Below, piece after piece: positions 25,316 to 34,400 of a stretch of DNA of 64,000 nucleotides; the stretch's first letter is position 1; each line of letters opens with the position of its first letter. Origin of the DNA: Micromonospora_J zhanjiangensis (GTDB lineage: Bacteria; Actinomycetota; Actinomycetes; Mycobacteriales; Micromonosporaceae); NCBI RefSeq assembly GCF_042650605.1, contig NZ_JBHSBN010000016.1, forward strand, positions 1 to 64,000, written 5' to 3'. The position numbers were made by a program, and so were the translations under genes. Below the pieces are notes generated by a model. The model ran no database searches and was not told where the DNA came from. It saw only the letters and a list, made by a program, of their open reading frames with translations.

Positions 25316-25726
25316 CTAGAGCCAACTGCCGCAGCGGCGGTCGGTGTTGGCGTCGCTGGTGCAGAGCCTCAGGCTGACGCCGCTCTGGTAGAAGCCGTAC
25401 CACTCGCCCTCGGCCCAGTCGCCGACACCGCCGGTCGCCTCGTTGATCTTGACGCCGCTGGACGAGGTGGCCGGCGACCTGAGCCAGACCTCGGCGCGGC
25501 GACCGTCCTTGGCGGTGTCCGACGCGAAATAGCTGACTCCGGTGCCGGAGGAGTCCACACAGATGGTCCAGTCCATCTCGGCGCCGGTGATGCGCTGGGT
25601 GCCGTAGCGGCACGAGGCGACGGAGCTGGCGGGGCTGGCGGAACTGGCCGAAGCGGTCGCGGGAACGGCCACCACCGACAGTCCGGTGATGACGGCGGCC
25701 GCGATGGTGGTGCCGACCTTACGCAT
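25316..25726 (-). CDS. Small secreted protein
   Basis: 136 residues from the ATG at 25726, which has GGAGGT 6 bases upstream. The signal peptide is MRKVGTTIAAAVITGLSVVAVPATASA. The mature part has three cysteines spaced as one or two possible disulfides (ASCRYG, WTICVD, LRLCTS, RRCGSWL) and ends WL. I do not recognise a family; the beta-rich, Trp/Gly-rich sequence resembles small actinomycete exoproteins of unknown use. It converges on the adenylation gene. Confidence 0.75.
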   Translation of the reverse strand: MRKVGTTIAAAVITGLSVVAVPATASASSASPASSVASCRYGTQRITGAEMDWTICVDSSGTGVSYFASDTAKDGRRAEVWLRSPATSSSGVKINEATGGVGDWAEGEWYGFYQSGVSLRLCTSDANTDRRCGSWL

Positions 25727-26013
25727 GTCAACCTCCGGTGGGTGTGCGACTCGCGCCTCGTGCGGCGCGGCGTGAATCCAATGATCGACAATCATCACGA
25801 CGTTCGCCTTGGCAGTGGCTGCGGCGTTCTTGACTGTTCGTGCAGCCGCCCCGTCGATGATCTCCGTCCGGCACGGGGGCCGGTCTCCACCCTGGCACGG
25901 AAACAGTAGTGTCGGATCAACGACGTACGGTTGATGCGACGGTTGCCGCCATCGATCGGACGTGGACGGTCTGTCACGGGGAGGTCGCGAGGGGCGAGGG
26001 ACGAGGGGCGAGG

Positions 26014-28890
26014 GTGCTGGAGTTTCGGGTGCTGGGGCCGGTGGAGGTCCGGATCGACGGGCGGCTGGTGGACGCCGGGCCGCCGCGGCAGCGCGGCGTG
26101 CTGGCGGCGCTCGCCGTGGACGCCGGCCGACCGGTCCAGATGGACACCCTGATCGACCGGGTCTGGGGCGACAGCCCGCCGCAGCGCGCCCGGCACACCC
26201 TGCAGGTCCACCTGTCCCGCCTCCGCCGCGTCCTCGAACCGCCCGAGGGCGGCGCGGGGCGGGACGCCGACGCCACCGGGAGCGGGGCGGGGCGGGACGC
26301 CGCCGGGGGCGAAGCGCGGCTGGTCCGGCGCTCGGGTGGGTATCTGCTCGACGTCGACCCCGACCGGGTCGACCTGCTCCGCTTTCGAGGGCTGCTCGAC
26401 CAGGCCCGCGACCGGCAGCAGCCGGCCATGCGGCAGGCGACGCTGCTGCGGCAGGCGCTCGACCTGTGGCAGGGCGTACCGCTGGCCGACCTGCCGGGCG
26501 ACTGGGCCGCCCGGGTCCGCGAGGCCTGCCACCAGCAGCGCCGCGACGCGCTGGTGGACTGGGCCGCGGCGGAGCTGCGCCGCGGCAACCCGGCTGCGGT
26601 GCTGGCGCCGCTGGCCGAGGCGGTCGCCGAATATCCCCTGGCGGAGCCGGTCGTGGCGGTGCTGATGCGGGCCCTGTCCGCGCTGGGCCGGGACGCGGAG
26701 GCGCTCGACCGGTACGCCGCCGTGCGGACCCGGCTGGCCGACCAGCTCGGCGCCGACCCGGGCGCCGAGCTGCGGGCGGCGTACCAGGCGGCGCTGCGGG
26801 GCGGGCCGGCGACGGACCGGCGGGGCGAGCCGGAACGGCAGGGGCAGCACGGGCCGCAGGGGCGGCATCAGCCGGTGCCGGCGCAGCTTCCGTTGGACAT
26901 TCCCGGCTTCCTGGGTCGGGACGAGGAACTCGACCGGCTCGACGCGGTCCTACGGGCCGGTGCCGCGCGCCCCACCGCGGTGACGGTCTGCGTGCTGTCC
27001 GGCACGGCCGGGGTCGGCAAGACCACGCTGGCGGTGCACTGGGCGCATCGGGTGCGCGACCGGTTCCCGGACGGTCAGCTCTACGTGAACCTGCGCGGGT
27101 TCGATCCGACCGGCACGGCGGTGAGTTCCGGCGACGCGGTGCGGGCGTTCCTGGCCGCGCTGGGGGTGGCGCCGCACCGGGTGCCCGACGACCCGTCGGC
27201 GCGGACCGCGCTGTACCGCAGCCTGCTCGCCGGCCGGCGGGTCCTGGTGGTGCTGGACAACGCGCGGGACGCCGAACAGGTCCGCCCGTTGCTGCCCGGC
27301 TCGCCGGACTGTCTGGTGCTGGTGACCAGCCGCAACCAGCTCACCAGCCTGGTCGCCGGTGAGGGCGCCCATCCCGTACGACTGGACCTGCTCACCGACG
27401 ACGACGCGCGCGGGCTGCTGGCGGCGCGGATCGGCGCGGATCGGGCGGCGGCGGAGCCGGCGGCCGTGCGGGAGATCGTCGCGGCGTGTGCCCGGCTGCC
27501 GCTGGCGTTGGCGATCCTCGCGGCGCGGGCCGCGACCAACCCGCGGTTGCCGCTGCGGGTGCTGGCCGCCGAGTTGCGCGACGCCCGGGGCGGGCTGGAC
27601 GCGTGGCACGGCGGGGACCGGGCCACCGACCTGCGGGCGGTGTTCTCCCGGTCCGAGCACGCGTTGAGTCCGGCGGCGGCCCGGCTGTTCCGGCTGCTGG
27701 GGTTGTACGCCGGTCCGGACATCGGCCTGCCCGCGGCGGCGAGCCTCGCCGGGGTGTCGTCGGCCCGGGTCCGGCCATTGCTGGCCGAGCTGACCGACGC
27801 GCACCTGCTGGACGAGCACGAACCGCGCCGGTACACGTTCCACGACCTGCTCCGGGCGTTCGCCGCCGAACTCGGCGACACCGACGTGCCGGGTCCGGAC
27901 CGGGAATCGGCAGTGCGTCGGCTGCTGGACCACTACCTGCACACCGGGCACGCGGCGGCGATGCTGCTGCATCCGCACGCCGACCCGTTGCCGCTGGCGG
28001 CGCCGGAGCCGGGTGTCACGCCGGAGGAACTCGGCGACCGGGAGCAGGCGTTGGCCTGGTTCGCCGCCGAGCAGCGGACCCTGCTGGCGGCCGTCGACCG
28101 GGCGGGCGACGCCGGGCTGGACACCCACGTGTGGCAGTTGGTCTCGACCAACGCCACCTACGTCGACCGGGGTGGCCGGTGGCAGGAGTGGCTGCCCGTG
28201 CAGGAGGCGGCGTTGGCGGCGGCGCGCCGGTCGGCCGACCCGGCGGGCGAGGCGCGTACCCGTCGGCTGCTCGGTCTGGGACAGGCCCGGCTGCGCCGTC
28301 ACGACGAGGCGCGTGCGCAGTACCAGCACGCGCTGGCCCTGTTCGGTGACCTCGGCGACCATGCCGGCCAGGCGCACACCCATCTGAGCATCTCCTGGTC
28401 GTACGGGCGGCAGGGGCGGCACGCCGACGGGCTCGGGCACGCCGAGGCGGCCCTGGCGGCGTACCGGTCGGCCGGGAACAAGGCGGGGCAGGCCGACGCG
28501 CTCAACGCCATCGGCTGGCGGTACGCCCAGCTGGGTGACCACGAGCAGAGCCTGACCTACTGCCGGCAGGCACTCGACCTGCACCAGGCCACCGGTCACC
28601 GGCAGGGCGAGGCGGCCACCCTGGACAGCCTGGGCTACGCCCACCACCACCTCGGGCAGTACGAGCAGGCCGCCGACTGCTACCGGCGGGCGTTGGAGCT
28701 GTTCCGGCAGGCCGGTGACCGGATGCACGAGGCGGAACTGCTCGTGCATCTCGGCGACACCCACGCGGCGGCCGGTGACGTCGACGCGGCCGCGCGCCAG
28801 TGGCGGGCGGCCGTGGGCATCCTCGACGATCTCGACGATCCGGACGCGGACGTCGTCCGGGCGAAACTGGACGGGCTCGGCCGGCACTGA
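26014..28890 (+). CDS. AfsR-like SARP regulator with NB-ARC and TPR domains
   Basis: 958 residues from the GTG at 26014 (LEFRVLGPVEVRIDG, the usual SARP start), preceded by purine-rich GAGGGGCGAGG. An in-frame GTG at 25909 would add 35 atypical residues. Order: OmpR-type winged helix (1-95, interrupted by a Gly/Asp-rich insert), bacterial transcriptional activator domain (about 110-260), NB-ARC with P-loop GTAGVGKTT near residue 330 and VLVVLDNARD, then TPRs from about 700. This is a STAND-type activator of the AfsR class, often controlling secondary metabolism. It is 0.8 kb from the NRPS operon, whose promoter has heptamer-like repeats. Confidence 0.9.
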   Translation: MLEFRVLGPVEVRIDGRLVDAGPPRQRGVLAALAVDAGRPVQMDTLIDRVWGDSPPQRARHTLQVHLSRLRRVLEPPEGGAGRDADATGSGAGRDAAGGEARLVRRSGGYLLDVDPDRVDLLRFRGLLDQARDRQQPAMRQATLLRQALDLWQGVPLADLPGDWAARVREACHQQRRDALVDWAAAELRRGNPAAVLAPLAEAVAEYPLAEPVVAVLMRALSALGRDAEALDRYAAVRTRLADQLGADPGAELRAAYQAALRGGPATDRRGEPERQGQHGPQGRHQPVPAQLPLDIPGFLGRDEELDRLDAVLRAGAARPTAVTVCVLSGTAGVGKTTLAVHWAHRVRDRFPDGQLYVNLRGFDPTGTAVSSGDAVRAFLAALGVAPHRVPDDPSARTALYRSLLAGRRVLVVLDNARDAEQVRPLLPGSPDCLVLVTSRNQLTSLVAGEGAHPVRLDLLTDDDARGLLAARIGADRAAAEPAAVREIVAACARLPLALAILAARAATNPRLPLRVLAAELRDARGGLDAWHGGDRATDLRAVFSRSEHALSPAAARLFRLLGLYAGPDIGLPAAASLAGVSSARVRPLLAELTDAHLLDEHEPRRYTFHDLLRAFAAELGDTDVPGPDRESAVRRLLDHYLHTGHAAAMLLHPHADPLPLAAPEPGVTPEELGDREQALAWFAAEQRTLLAAVDRAGDAGLDTHVWQLVSTNATYVDRGGRWQEWLPVQEAALAAARRSADPAGEARTRRLLGLGQARLRRHDEARAQYQHALALFGDLGDHAGQAHTHLSISWSYGRQGRHADGLGHAEAALAAYRSAGNKAGQADALNAIGWRYAQLGDHEQSLTYCRQALDLHQATGHRQGEAATLDSLGYAHHHLGQYEQAADCYRRALELFRQAGDRMHEAELLVHLGDTHAAAGDVDAAARQWRAAVGILDDLDDPDADVVRAKLDGLGRH

Positions 28891-29143
28891 CCCGCTGTCC
28901 CCCGTTTCCGCAGCGGGGCAGCGCCGAACCACGCCGGCCGGTGGCGGCCACGGCCACTTGTCCGGCGACCCCGCAAGGGTTGCACGACCATCCCGCCGGA
29001 TCCCTGCCGAATCGTCAACGTCACAGCTCATCGTCCATTTCCGGGTGGGCCTGCCGGCGATCGGGAGGCGATCGGCGCCTGTGCGATTCCTGTGCCTTGT
29101 CCGAATACGCTCCGGCTTACCATCAACGTCGATTGGGGTAGCT

Positions 29144-30118
29144 GTGATCTACGTCGATTCCCGCAGCGACGACCTGCCCGCCGCCGAACGGTTGACCTGG
29201 TGGCACGACCGCACCCGCGAGTTGATCGTGCCCACGGTGATCGAGTGCGACGACGTGGCCAACTTCCGGGCCTCCGCCCGGCTGGTGGACCTCGCCGGGA
29301 TCCACCTGTCTCGGCTCGACTACCGGTCGATCCGGTACCGCCGCAGCCCGAAGCTGGTCCGCCAGTCCGACCCGGAACAGCTCGTCCTCGCCCTCACCCT
29401 GCGCGGTCAGCTCAACCTGGAGGTCACCCGGCGACAGACCGTGCTGGGGGTGCGGAACTTCGTGCTGTACGACACGTCGCACCCGTTCCACGGCTGGACC
29501 GCCGACGACGGGGAGACGGCCAGCCAGCTCCTGCTGCAGATCCCCCGGACCCGCCTGCCGCTGCCCGCGCGGACGACCGACCGGCTGATCGCGGAACGCA
29601 TCTGCGCAGGTGACGGCGTCGGCGCGCTGGTGGCGACCACGCTCACCGAGATCACCCGGCGGGCGCCCGCCTACCGGCCGACGGACGTACCCCGGCTCGC
29701 CACCATCGTGGTGGATCTGGTGACCGCGCTCTTCGCCCACCAGCTCGACGCGCGCGCGTCGGTGCCGACCGAGAGTCATCGGCAGGTCCTGCTGGCCCGG
29801 GTTCAGGCGTTCATCGAGCGGCGACTGGGCGACCCGGACCTGTCCCCCGGCATGGTCGCCGCCGCGCACGGCGTCTCCCTGCGACACCTGCAACTGCTGT
29901 TCCAGGCCGAGGGTGACACGGTGGCCGGGTGGATCCGGCACCGCCGGCTGGAACACTGCCGCCGCGCCCTCGCCGAGCCGCTGCTGGTGGACAGGTCGAT
30001 CCGGGCGCTGGCGGCCCGCTGGGGCTTTCCGGACGCCGCCCACTTCAGCCGCGCGTTCCGGGCCGCCTACGGCATCCCGCCGCGGGACTACCGGCGCGAA
30101 CGGGCCGTGCGCGAATAG
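29144..30118 (+). CDS. AraC-family transcriptional regulator
   Basis: 324 residues from a GTG preceded by GGGGTAG. The N-terminal part (DSRSDDLPAAERLTWWHDRTRELIVPT...) is the AraC-binding type 2 sensor domain. The C-terminal 100 residues hold two helix-turn-helices: DLSPGMVAAAHGVSLRHLQLLFQAEG and SIRALAARWGFPDAAHFSRAFRAAYGIPPRDYR. The upstream 253-base gap shows no clear operator. Two small secreted-protein genes follow on the same strand and could be targets. Confidence 0.9.
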   Translation: MIYVDSRSDDLPAAERLTWWHDRTRELIVPTVIECDDVANFRASARLVDLAGIHLSRLDYRSIRYRRSPKLVRQSDPEQLVLALTLRGQLNLEVTRRQTVLGVRNFVLYDTSHPFHGWTADDGETASQLLLQIPRTRLPLPARTTDRLIAERICAGDGVGALVATTLTEITRRAPAYRPTDVPRLATIVVDLVTALFAHQLDARASVPTESHRQVLLARVQAFIERRLGDPDLSPGMVAAAHGVSLRHLQLLFQAEGDTVAGWIRHRRLEHCRRALAEPLLVDRSIRALAARWGFPDAAHFSRAFRAAYGIPPRDYRRERAVRE

Positions 30119-30224
30119 GCAACCGCCGTTCGTGTACGGCCGATGCCGCGCGGCCCCCGTTCCGCCACCGTGGTGGTGACCGGGCCGTTTGGCGCCGGTT
30201 CACGTCCAGGGAGGGGACGACAGC

Positions 30225-30518
30225 ATGCTGCTACAACGCATTCTCGGCCTGCTCGCCACCGCCACGGTGACGGCCGGGGCGCTCACGGTGGCCAGCCCGG
30301 CGCTGGCGGCCGGCAGTTGCCAGGAATGGCACGACCGCAACACGTACGGGGTGTCCTGCACGGGCCGGCCGGGCGCCGCGTACCGGGCGGTCGCGGTGTG
30401 CAAGAACGGCCGGGCGGTCGGCGGCGCGTACGTCGGCAACGGGGGCGGCTGGTCCTACGCGTACTGCACCAGTGTCAACTCGTCGCTCGATCACGGCTAT
30501 CCGCAGTGGTTCGTCTGA
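30225..30518 (+). CDS. Small secreted cysteine-containing protein
   Basis: 97 residues with a signal peptide (cleavage near SPALAAGS) and AGGGAGGGG upstream. The mature part of about 70 residues has four cysteines (SCQEW, VSCTG, AVCKNG, AYCTS), enough for two disulfides. It shows no known domain by eye. It is followed after 16 bases by another small secreted gene, so the two are probably one operon. Confidence 0.75.
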   Translation: MLLQRILGLLATATVTAGALTVASPALAAGSCQEWHDRNTYGVSCTGRPGAAYRAVAVCKNGRAVGGAYVGNGGGWSYAYCTSVNSSLDHGYPQWFV

Positions 30519-30534
30519 CAGGAAGGACAATCCG

Positions 30535-30867
30535 ATGAAACGACAGATCATCCGGCTGCTGGCCGCCACGACGTTGGCGACCGGCATGTTGCTCGTCCCG
30601 ACGGCGGCGCAGGCCGCCTCCGGCTGCACCACCCTGTACGACGGTCGCGGCGGCAACTCCCGCGTCTGCAAGAGCTGGACGTCGGTGGGCGGCGGCTACT
30701 ACAAGGGCACCTGGTCGGTCGGCGTCACCACCTCGTACACCTACGTGCAGAAATACCAGGACGGGAAGGTCAGCACCGCCGCCAAGAGCGGCAGCTACTC
30801 CCACCTGAAAAAGTTCTACCTGCGGGCCTGCGACTCGCTGGGCAGCGGCTGCAGCGCCTGGTGGTGA
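30535..30867 (+). CDS. Small secreted Tyr/Lys-rich protein
   Basis: 110 residues with GGAAGGA before the ATG and a signal peptide ending near TAAQAASG. The mature part has four cysteines and many Tyr, Ser and Lys residues (YTYVQKYQDGKVS), ending SGCSAWW. No family is recognised. It shares style, but little sequence, with the preceding gene. A strong hairpin follows. Confidence 0.75.
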   Translation: MKRQIIRLLAATTLATGMLLVPTAAQAASGCTTLYDGRGGNSRVCKSWTSVGGGYYKGTWSVGVTTSYTYVQKYQDGKVSTAAKSGSYSHLKKFYLRACDSLGSGCSAWW

Positions 30868-30892
30868 CCTCGGGTCGACCGGCGTGACCGAC

Positions 30893-30924
30893 CGGGCCCC
30901 GGCGGTGGCAACCGTCGGGGCCCG
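30893..30924. terminator. Terminator hairpin, 13-bp stem
   Basis: CGGGCCCCGGCGG and CCGTCGGGGCCCG form a 13-bp stem with one G-T pair and a 6-base loop, 26 bases after the small secreted gene pair. Confidence 0.75.
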
Positions 30925-31087
30925 TTCCACCGGGACCGTACGCCGACGGGGGTAGCCGGTGCCGTTCCGGCTGCGGCGCGCGGCGTACCCGGGATGCCGC
31001 CGACGGGCCGACGGCGGCCGACCCGGAAATCGACACCCTTGGCGTACACGGCGCGCAGCGGCGGGCCGACGGCGTAGGGAGATCGAG

Positions 31088-31363
31088 ATGTTGGCACACG
31101 TGGCGAGCTGTTCCGCGTACGCCGTGGACCAGCCCGGCTGGGGACCGGGCTGTTGGGACGGCAGCCCGGGTTGGTGGTTGGTCTTCCCGATCGCGTTCTG
31201 GGTGATCGTGCTGTCCGTGCTCGGTTACGTCCTCTACCGCCGGTCGCCGAAGCAGTCGGCGCGGGCCGCGGCCGAACGCACGCTCGCCGAACGGTACGCC
31301 CGCGGCGAGATCGACACGGACGAGCTGCTGGAACGGCGGAACGCGCTGCGCGACGCGTCGTGA
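31088..31363 (+). CDS. Small membrane protein with SHOCT domain
   Basis: 91 residues from the ATG at 31088 (GGGAG upstream). One membrane span (WWLVFPIAFWVIVLSVLGYVLY) is followed by a basic stretch and the C-terminal SHOCT motif ERTLAERYARGEIDTDELLERRNAL. SHOCT tails are short oligomerisation modules in many actinomycete membrane proteins; no enzymatic role is indicated. A convergent terminator follows. Confidence 0.85.
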   Translation: MLAHVASCSAYAVDQPGWGPGCWDGSPGWWLVFPIAFWVIVLSVLGYVLYRRSPKQSARAAAERTLAERYARGEIDTDELLERRNALRDAS

Positions 31364-31375
31364 CGGGGGTCGACG

Positions 31376-31407
31376 GGCGGCGGTCACCGATCGGGGTGAC
31401 CGCCGCC
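31376..31407. terminator. Bidirectional terminator hairpin, 13-bp stem
   Basis: GGCGGCGGTCACC and GGTGACCGCCGCC flank a 6-base loop. It separates the SHOCT gene (+) from the giant coiled-coil gene (-). A second perfect palindrome, CGGCTGCCGGCAGCCG, lies at 31425-31440. Confidence 0.8.
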
Positions 31408-31454
31408 GGTGTGGGTGTCCCGGTCGGCTGCCGGCAGCCGTGGGAACGGGACGG

Positions 31455-34400
31455 TCAGCGCTCTTCGACGGTGAGCGAGCCGACGCCGACGGCCATGTCC
31501 ACCGCGTACCGGTCGGGGGTGGACTCGAACCCCGGCGGGATGAACACCCGACCCGACGCGACCGACTGGTGCCGGGTGCCGTTCAGGGTGACGGTGCCGG
31601 CGCCGCCGCCGGCCCGTACCTTGACCGGTCGACCCTTCGGCACCCGGATCTTGACCTGGTTGACCCCGCCGCTGACCTTCACGGTGAACGTCCCGGCCGC
31701 CGGCGGCAGCGAGGCCTCCACCTGCTGCGAGCCGCCCAGCAGCTCGAACCCGGACAGCGGCGCGCCGGCCAGGTCGAGGACCTGTTCGGAGGCGCCCCCG
31801 GAGACCCGTACCTGCCAGCGCACCCGGGTGCTGACCTGGATGTCCACCGCACCGGCACCGGGCAGTTGCATCCGTACCTGGTCGCCCTGCACCGTCGGCC
31901 GCGGCGGCTGCCCACCGCCGACGGTCATCCGGTAGAGGTCACCGCCCAGGTCCACCGCCTTCAGCCGGACCGGACCGGCGCCGCTGATCAGGTCGAGGGT
32001 GGCCCGGTCGCGGCCGTCCAGCGGCGCCGAGACGGTGACCCCGTCCGCCGCCGTACCGCCGCCGCCCACACCGAACGCGTTCCGGCCGGCTCCCCCGTAC
32101 ACGGCGGCGACGATGACGGCCCCGCCCAGCAGCGCCGTCATCAGCATCGTCGCGCCGATCGCCTTCGCCGTCGGCGTCCGGCGTCGGCCCGGGGTGTCCG
32201 GTCCGGCCGGGCTCTGCAGGTCGATCTCGACGTTCGGCCCGGCCGGTCCCGCCTCGTCGGCGTCCCGGGCCGGTTCCCGCGTCGTACGGTCGCGTTTGAA
32301 CCGCAGGGCCCCGTTGCGCAGCCAGGAACGGCCGGCGGGTCGCTCACCGTCGTCCCGGCCCGCCGGGCCGGTCGCGACGGCCGCGACCTGGCCGGGCGGG
32401 TCGTCCGCGACCGGGTCGTCGGCGCGACGCCGGCCGCGGCGCCCCGCGGCGCCGTGTCGCCGCCGGGCCGCCGGTTCGGGTCGTTCGCCGCCGTACCAGT
32501 CGGGGTAGAGGTCGGCGCGGCGGTCCGGACCCGGGTCCGCGCCCGGCGCGGACCCGGCCTCCGCCGGCACGTCGAAGGGCCGCGCCTGGTCGCCGGTGCC
32601 GGCACCGGCCGCGGGCGGCGCGTCGACCCGATGGCGTCCGTCGCCGTCCCGGCCGTCCGCCGCCGGCCGGGCCCGTTCACCAACCCCCGATTCCGGTACG
32701 TCCGGCGCGTTGCCGCGCCCGCCCGGGTCCGATGCGGCCGGCGGACGGGCCGGCTGGTCGGCCGCGTCGAGCCGGCTCGACCAGGTGACCTTGGATTCCC
32801 GGTGCCGCCGGGACCGGCCGGAGCCGGAACGGCTGCGGTTGAACCGGTCCGGGTCGACCTCCTCCCGGGGCGTCCACGAGTCGTCGGACGGTCCGTAGTG
32901 GAACTCCTCGTCGCTGTAACCGTCGTCGTAGAACTCGTCGTCGGCGTAGCTACGGTGCGGCTGGTCGTCGACGGAGTAGTCGATCGCCCGGTCCCGCTCG
33001 TCGGCCCGGCGCCGGCGTTCGGGCCGGGGGGAACCGGGCGGCCGGGGTACCCGACGCCAGGTCTCCCGTGGCGGCGGTTGCTCGTCCGGCGCAACGTCGG
33101 CCCGAAGGTCGTCGCCGGACGGGAACCGGTCGCGGTGCCGGCCGTCCCGCGGGGGGTCCGTCCGGAGGTCGTCCACCGGCCGGTCGACCGGGTCCGGCGT
33201 GGCGGGGAGCCACTGCTCGGCCGGCTGCCGCTCGACGGGCCGCTGGTCGGCGGGCCGCCGGTCGGGGTCGGACCACGCGTCGGGCTCCGGACCGACGGGG
33301 GCGGACTCGGCGGGGTCGCCGACGGGCGGCTCGAACCCGGTGGTGGGTACGTAGTCCTGCACCGGCGAGACGCTGTTCTCCGCGGCGGTCCGCTCGGCAC
33401 GGGCCCGCTCCGCCCGGAGCCGTTCGGCACGCAGCCGCTCCGCCCGCTCGGCCTCGGTGGCGGGCTGCCCGTCCCCCGGCGGTTCCGTCCTGGCCTGCTC
33501 GGCGCGGAGCCGCTCGGCGCGAAGCTCCTCCAGGCGGGCCTTCTCGGCCCGGAACTCCTCCGCGCGCTGCTGGTCGGCCCGGAACTGCTCCGCACGTACC
33601 CGTTCCAGCCGCTCCTGCTCCGCACGGGCCAGTTCCGCGCGCTCCCGCTCGGCCCGAAGCTGCTCGGCCCGGAGCTGTTCGACCCGAAGCTGCTCCGCCC
33701 GAAGCTGTTCGGCCCGCTCCCGTTCGGCCCGTTCCCGCGCCAAGCGCTCCTGCTCGGCCCGCTCCCGCGCCAACCGCTCCTGCTCGGCCCGGGCCTGCTC
33801 CGCGCGGGCGCGTTCCGCTCGCAGTTGTTCTTCCCGGATTCGCTCGGCCCGGAGCTGCTCCTCGCGGATCCGTTCCGCCCGCAACTGCTCCAGGCGCGCC
33901 TGCTCAGCCCGGGCCTGCTCCGCGAGGAGCCGCTCTTCCCGGATCCGTTCCGCCCGCAACTGCTCCAGCCGCGCCTGCTCGGCCCGGGCGCGTTCGGCCA
34001 GGGCCTGTTCCTCCCGGGCCCGCTCGGCGCGCGCCTGCTCCACCCGCGCCTGCTCCACCCGCGCCTGCTCTACCCGCGCCTGCTCCGCACGGGCTTGCTC
34101 CTCCCGGGTTCGCTCCGCGGGGGACTGCTCCTGGCGGGGTTTTTCCTCCCGGACGCGCTCGACAACAACTGATTCGGCGCCGGGCTGCGCGGTCCGGGCC
34201 TGCTCGGCGCCGCCTTGCTCGGTGCGGCCTTGCCTGGTGCCGTCTTGCTCGGTGCCGTCTTGCTCGGTGTGGTCCTGCTTGGTGTGGGGCTGTTCGGTCT
34301 GGTCCCGCTCGGCCCGGGTCCGCTCCGCCTGCGACGACTCGGCGGCGTCAACCGCCGCACGCTCGCGACGCGACTTGCGCCCGAAGAACCACCGGCGGCC

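Noticed and set aside
31440..34172. 910-residue plus-strand frame (leucine/proline-rich repeats), and an 802-residue one at 33068-35476
   Set aside because: Both mirror the repetitive coiled-coil gene on the minus strand. Their LLGPELL-type repeats are the reverse reading of GAG/CGG-rich codons, they lack ribosome sites, and the minus frame has the coherent domains.
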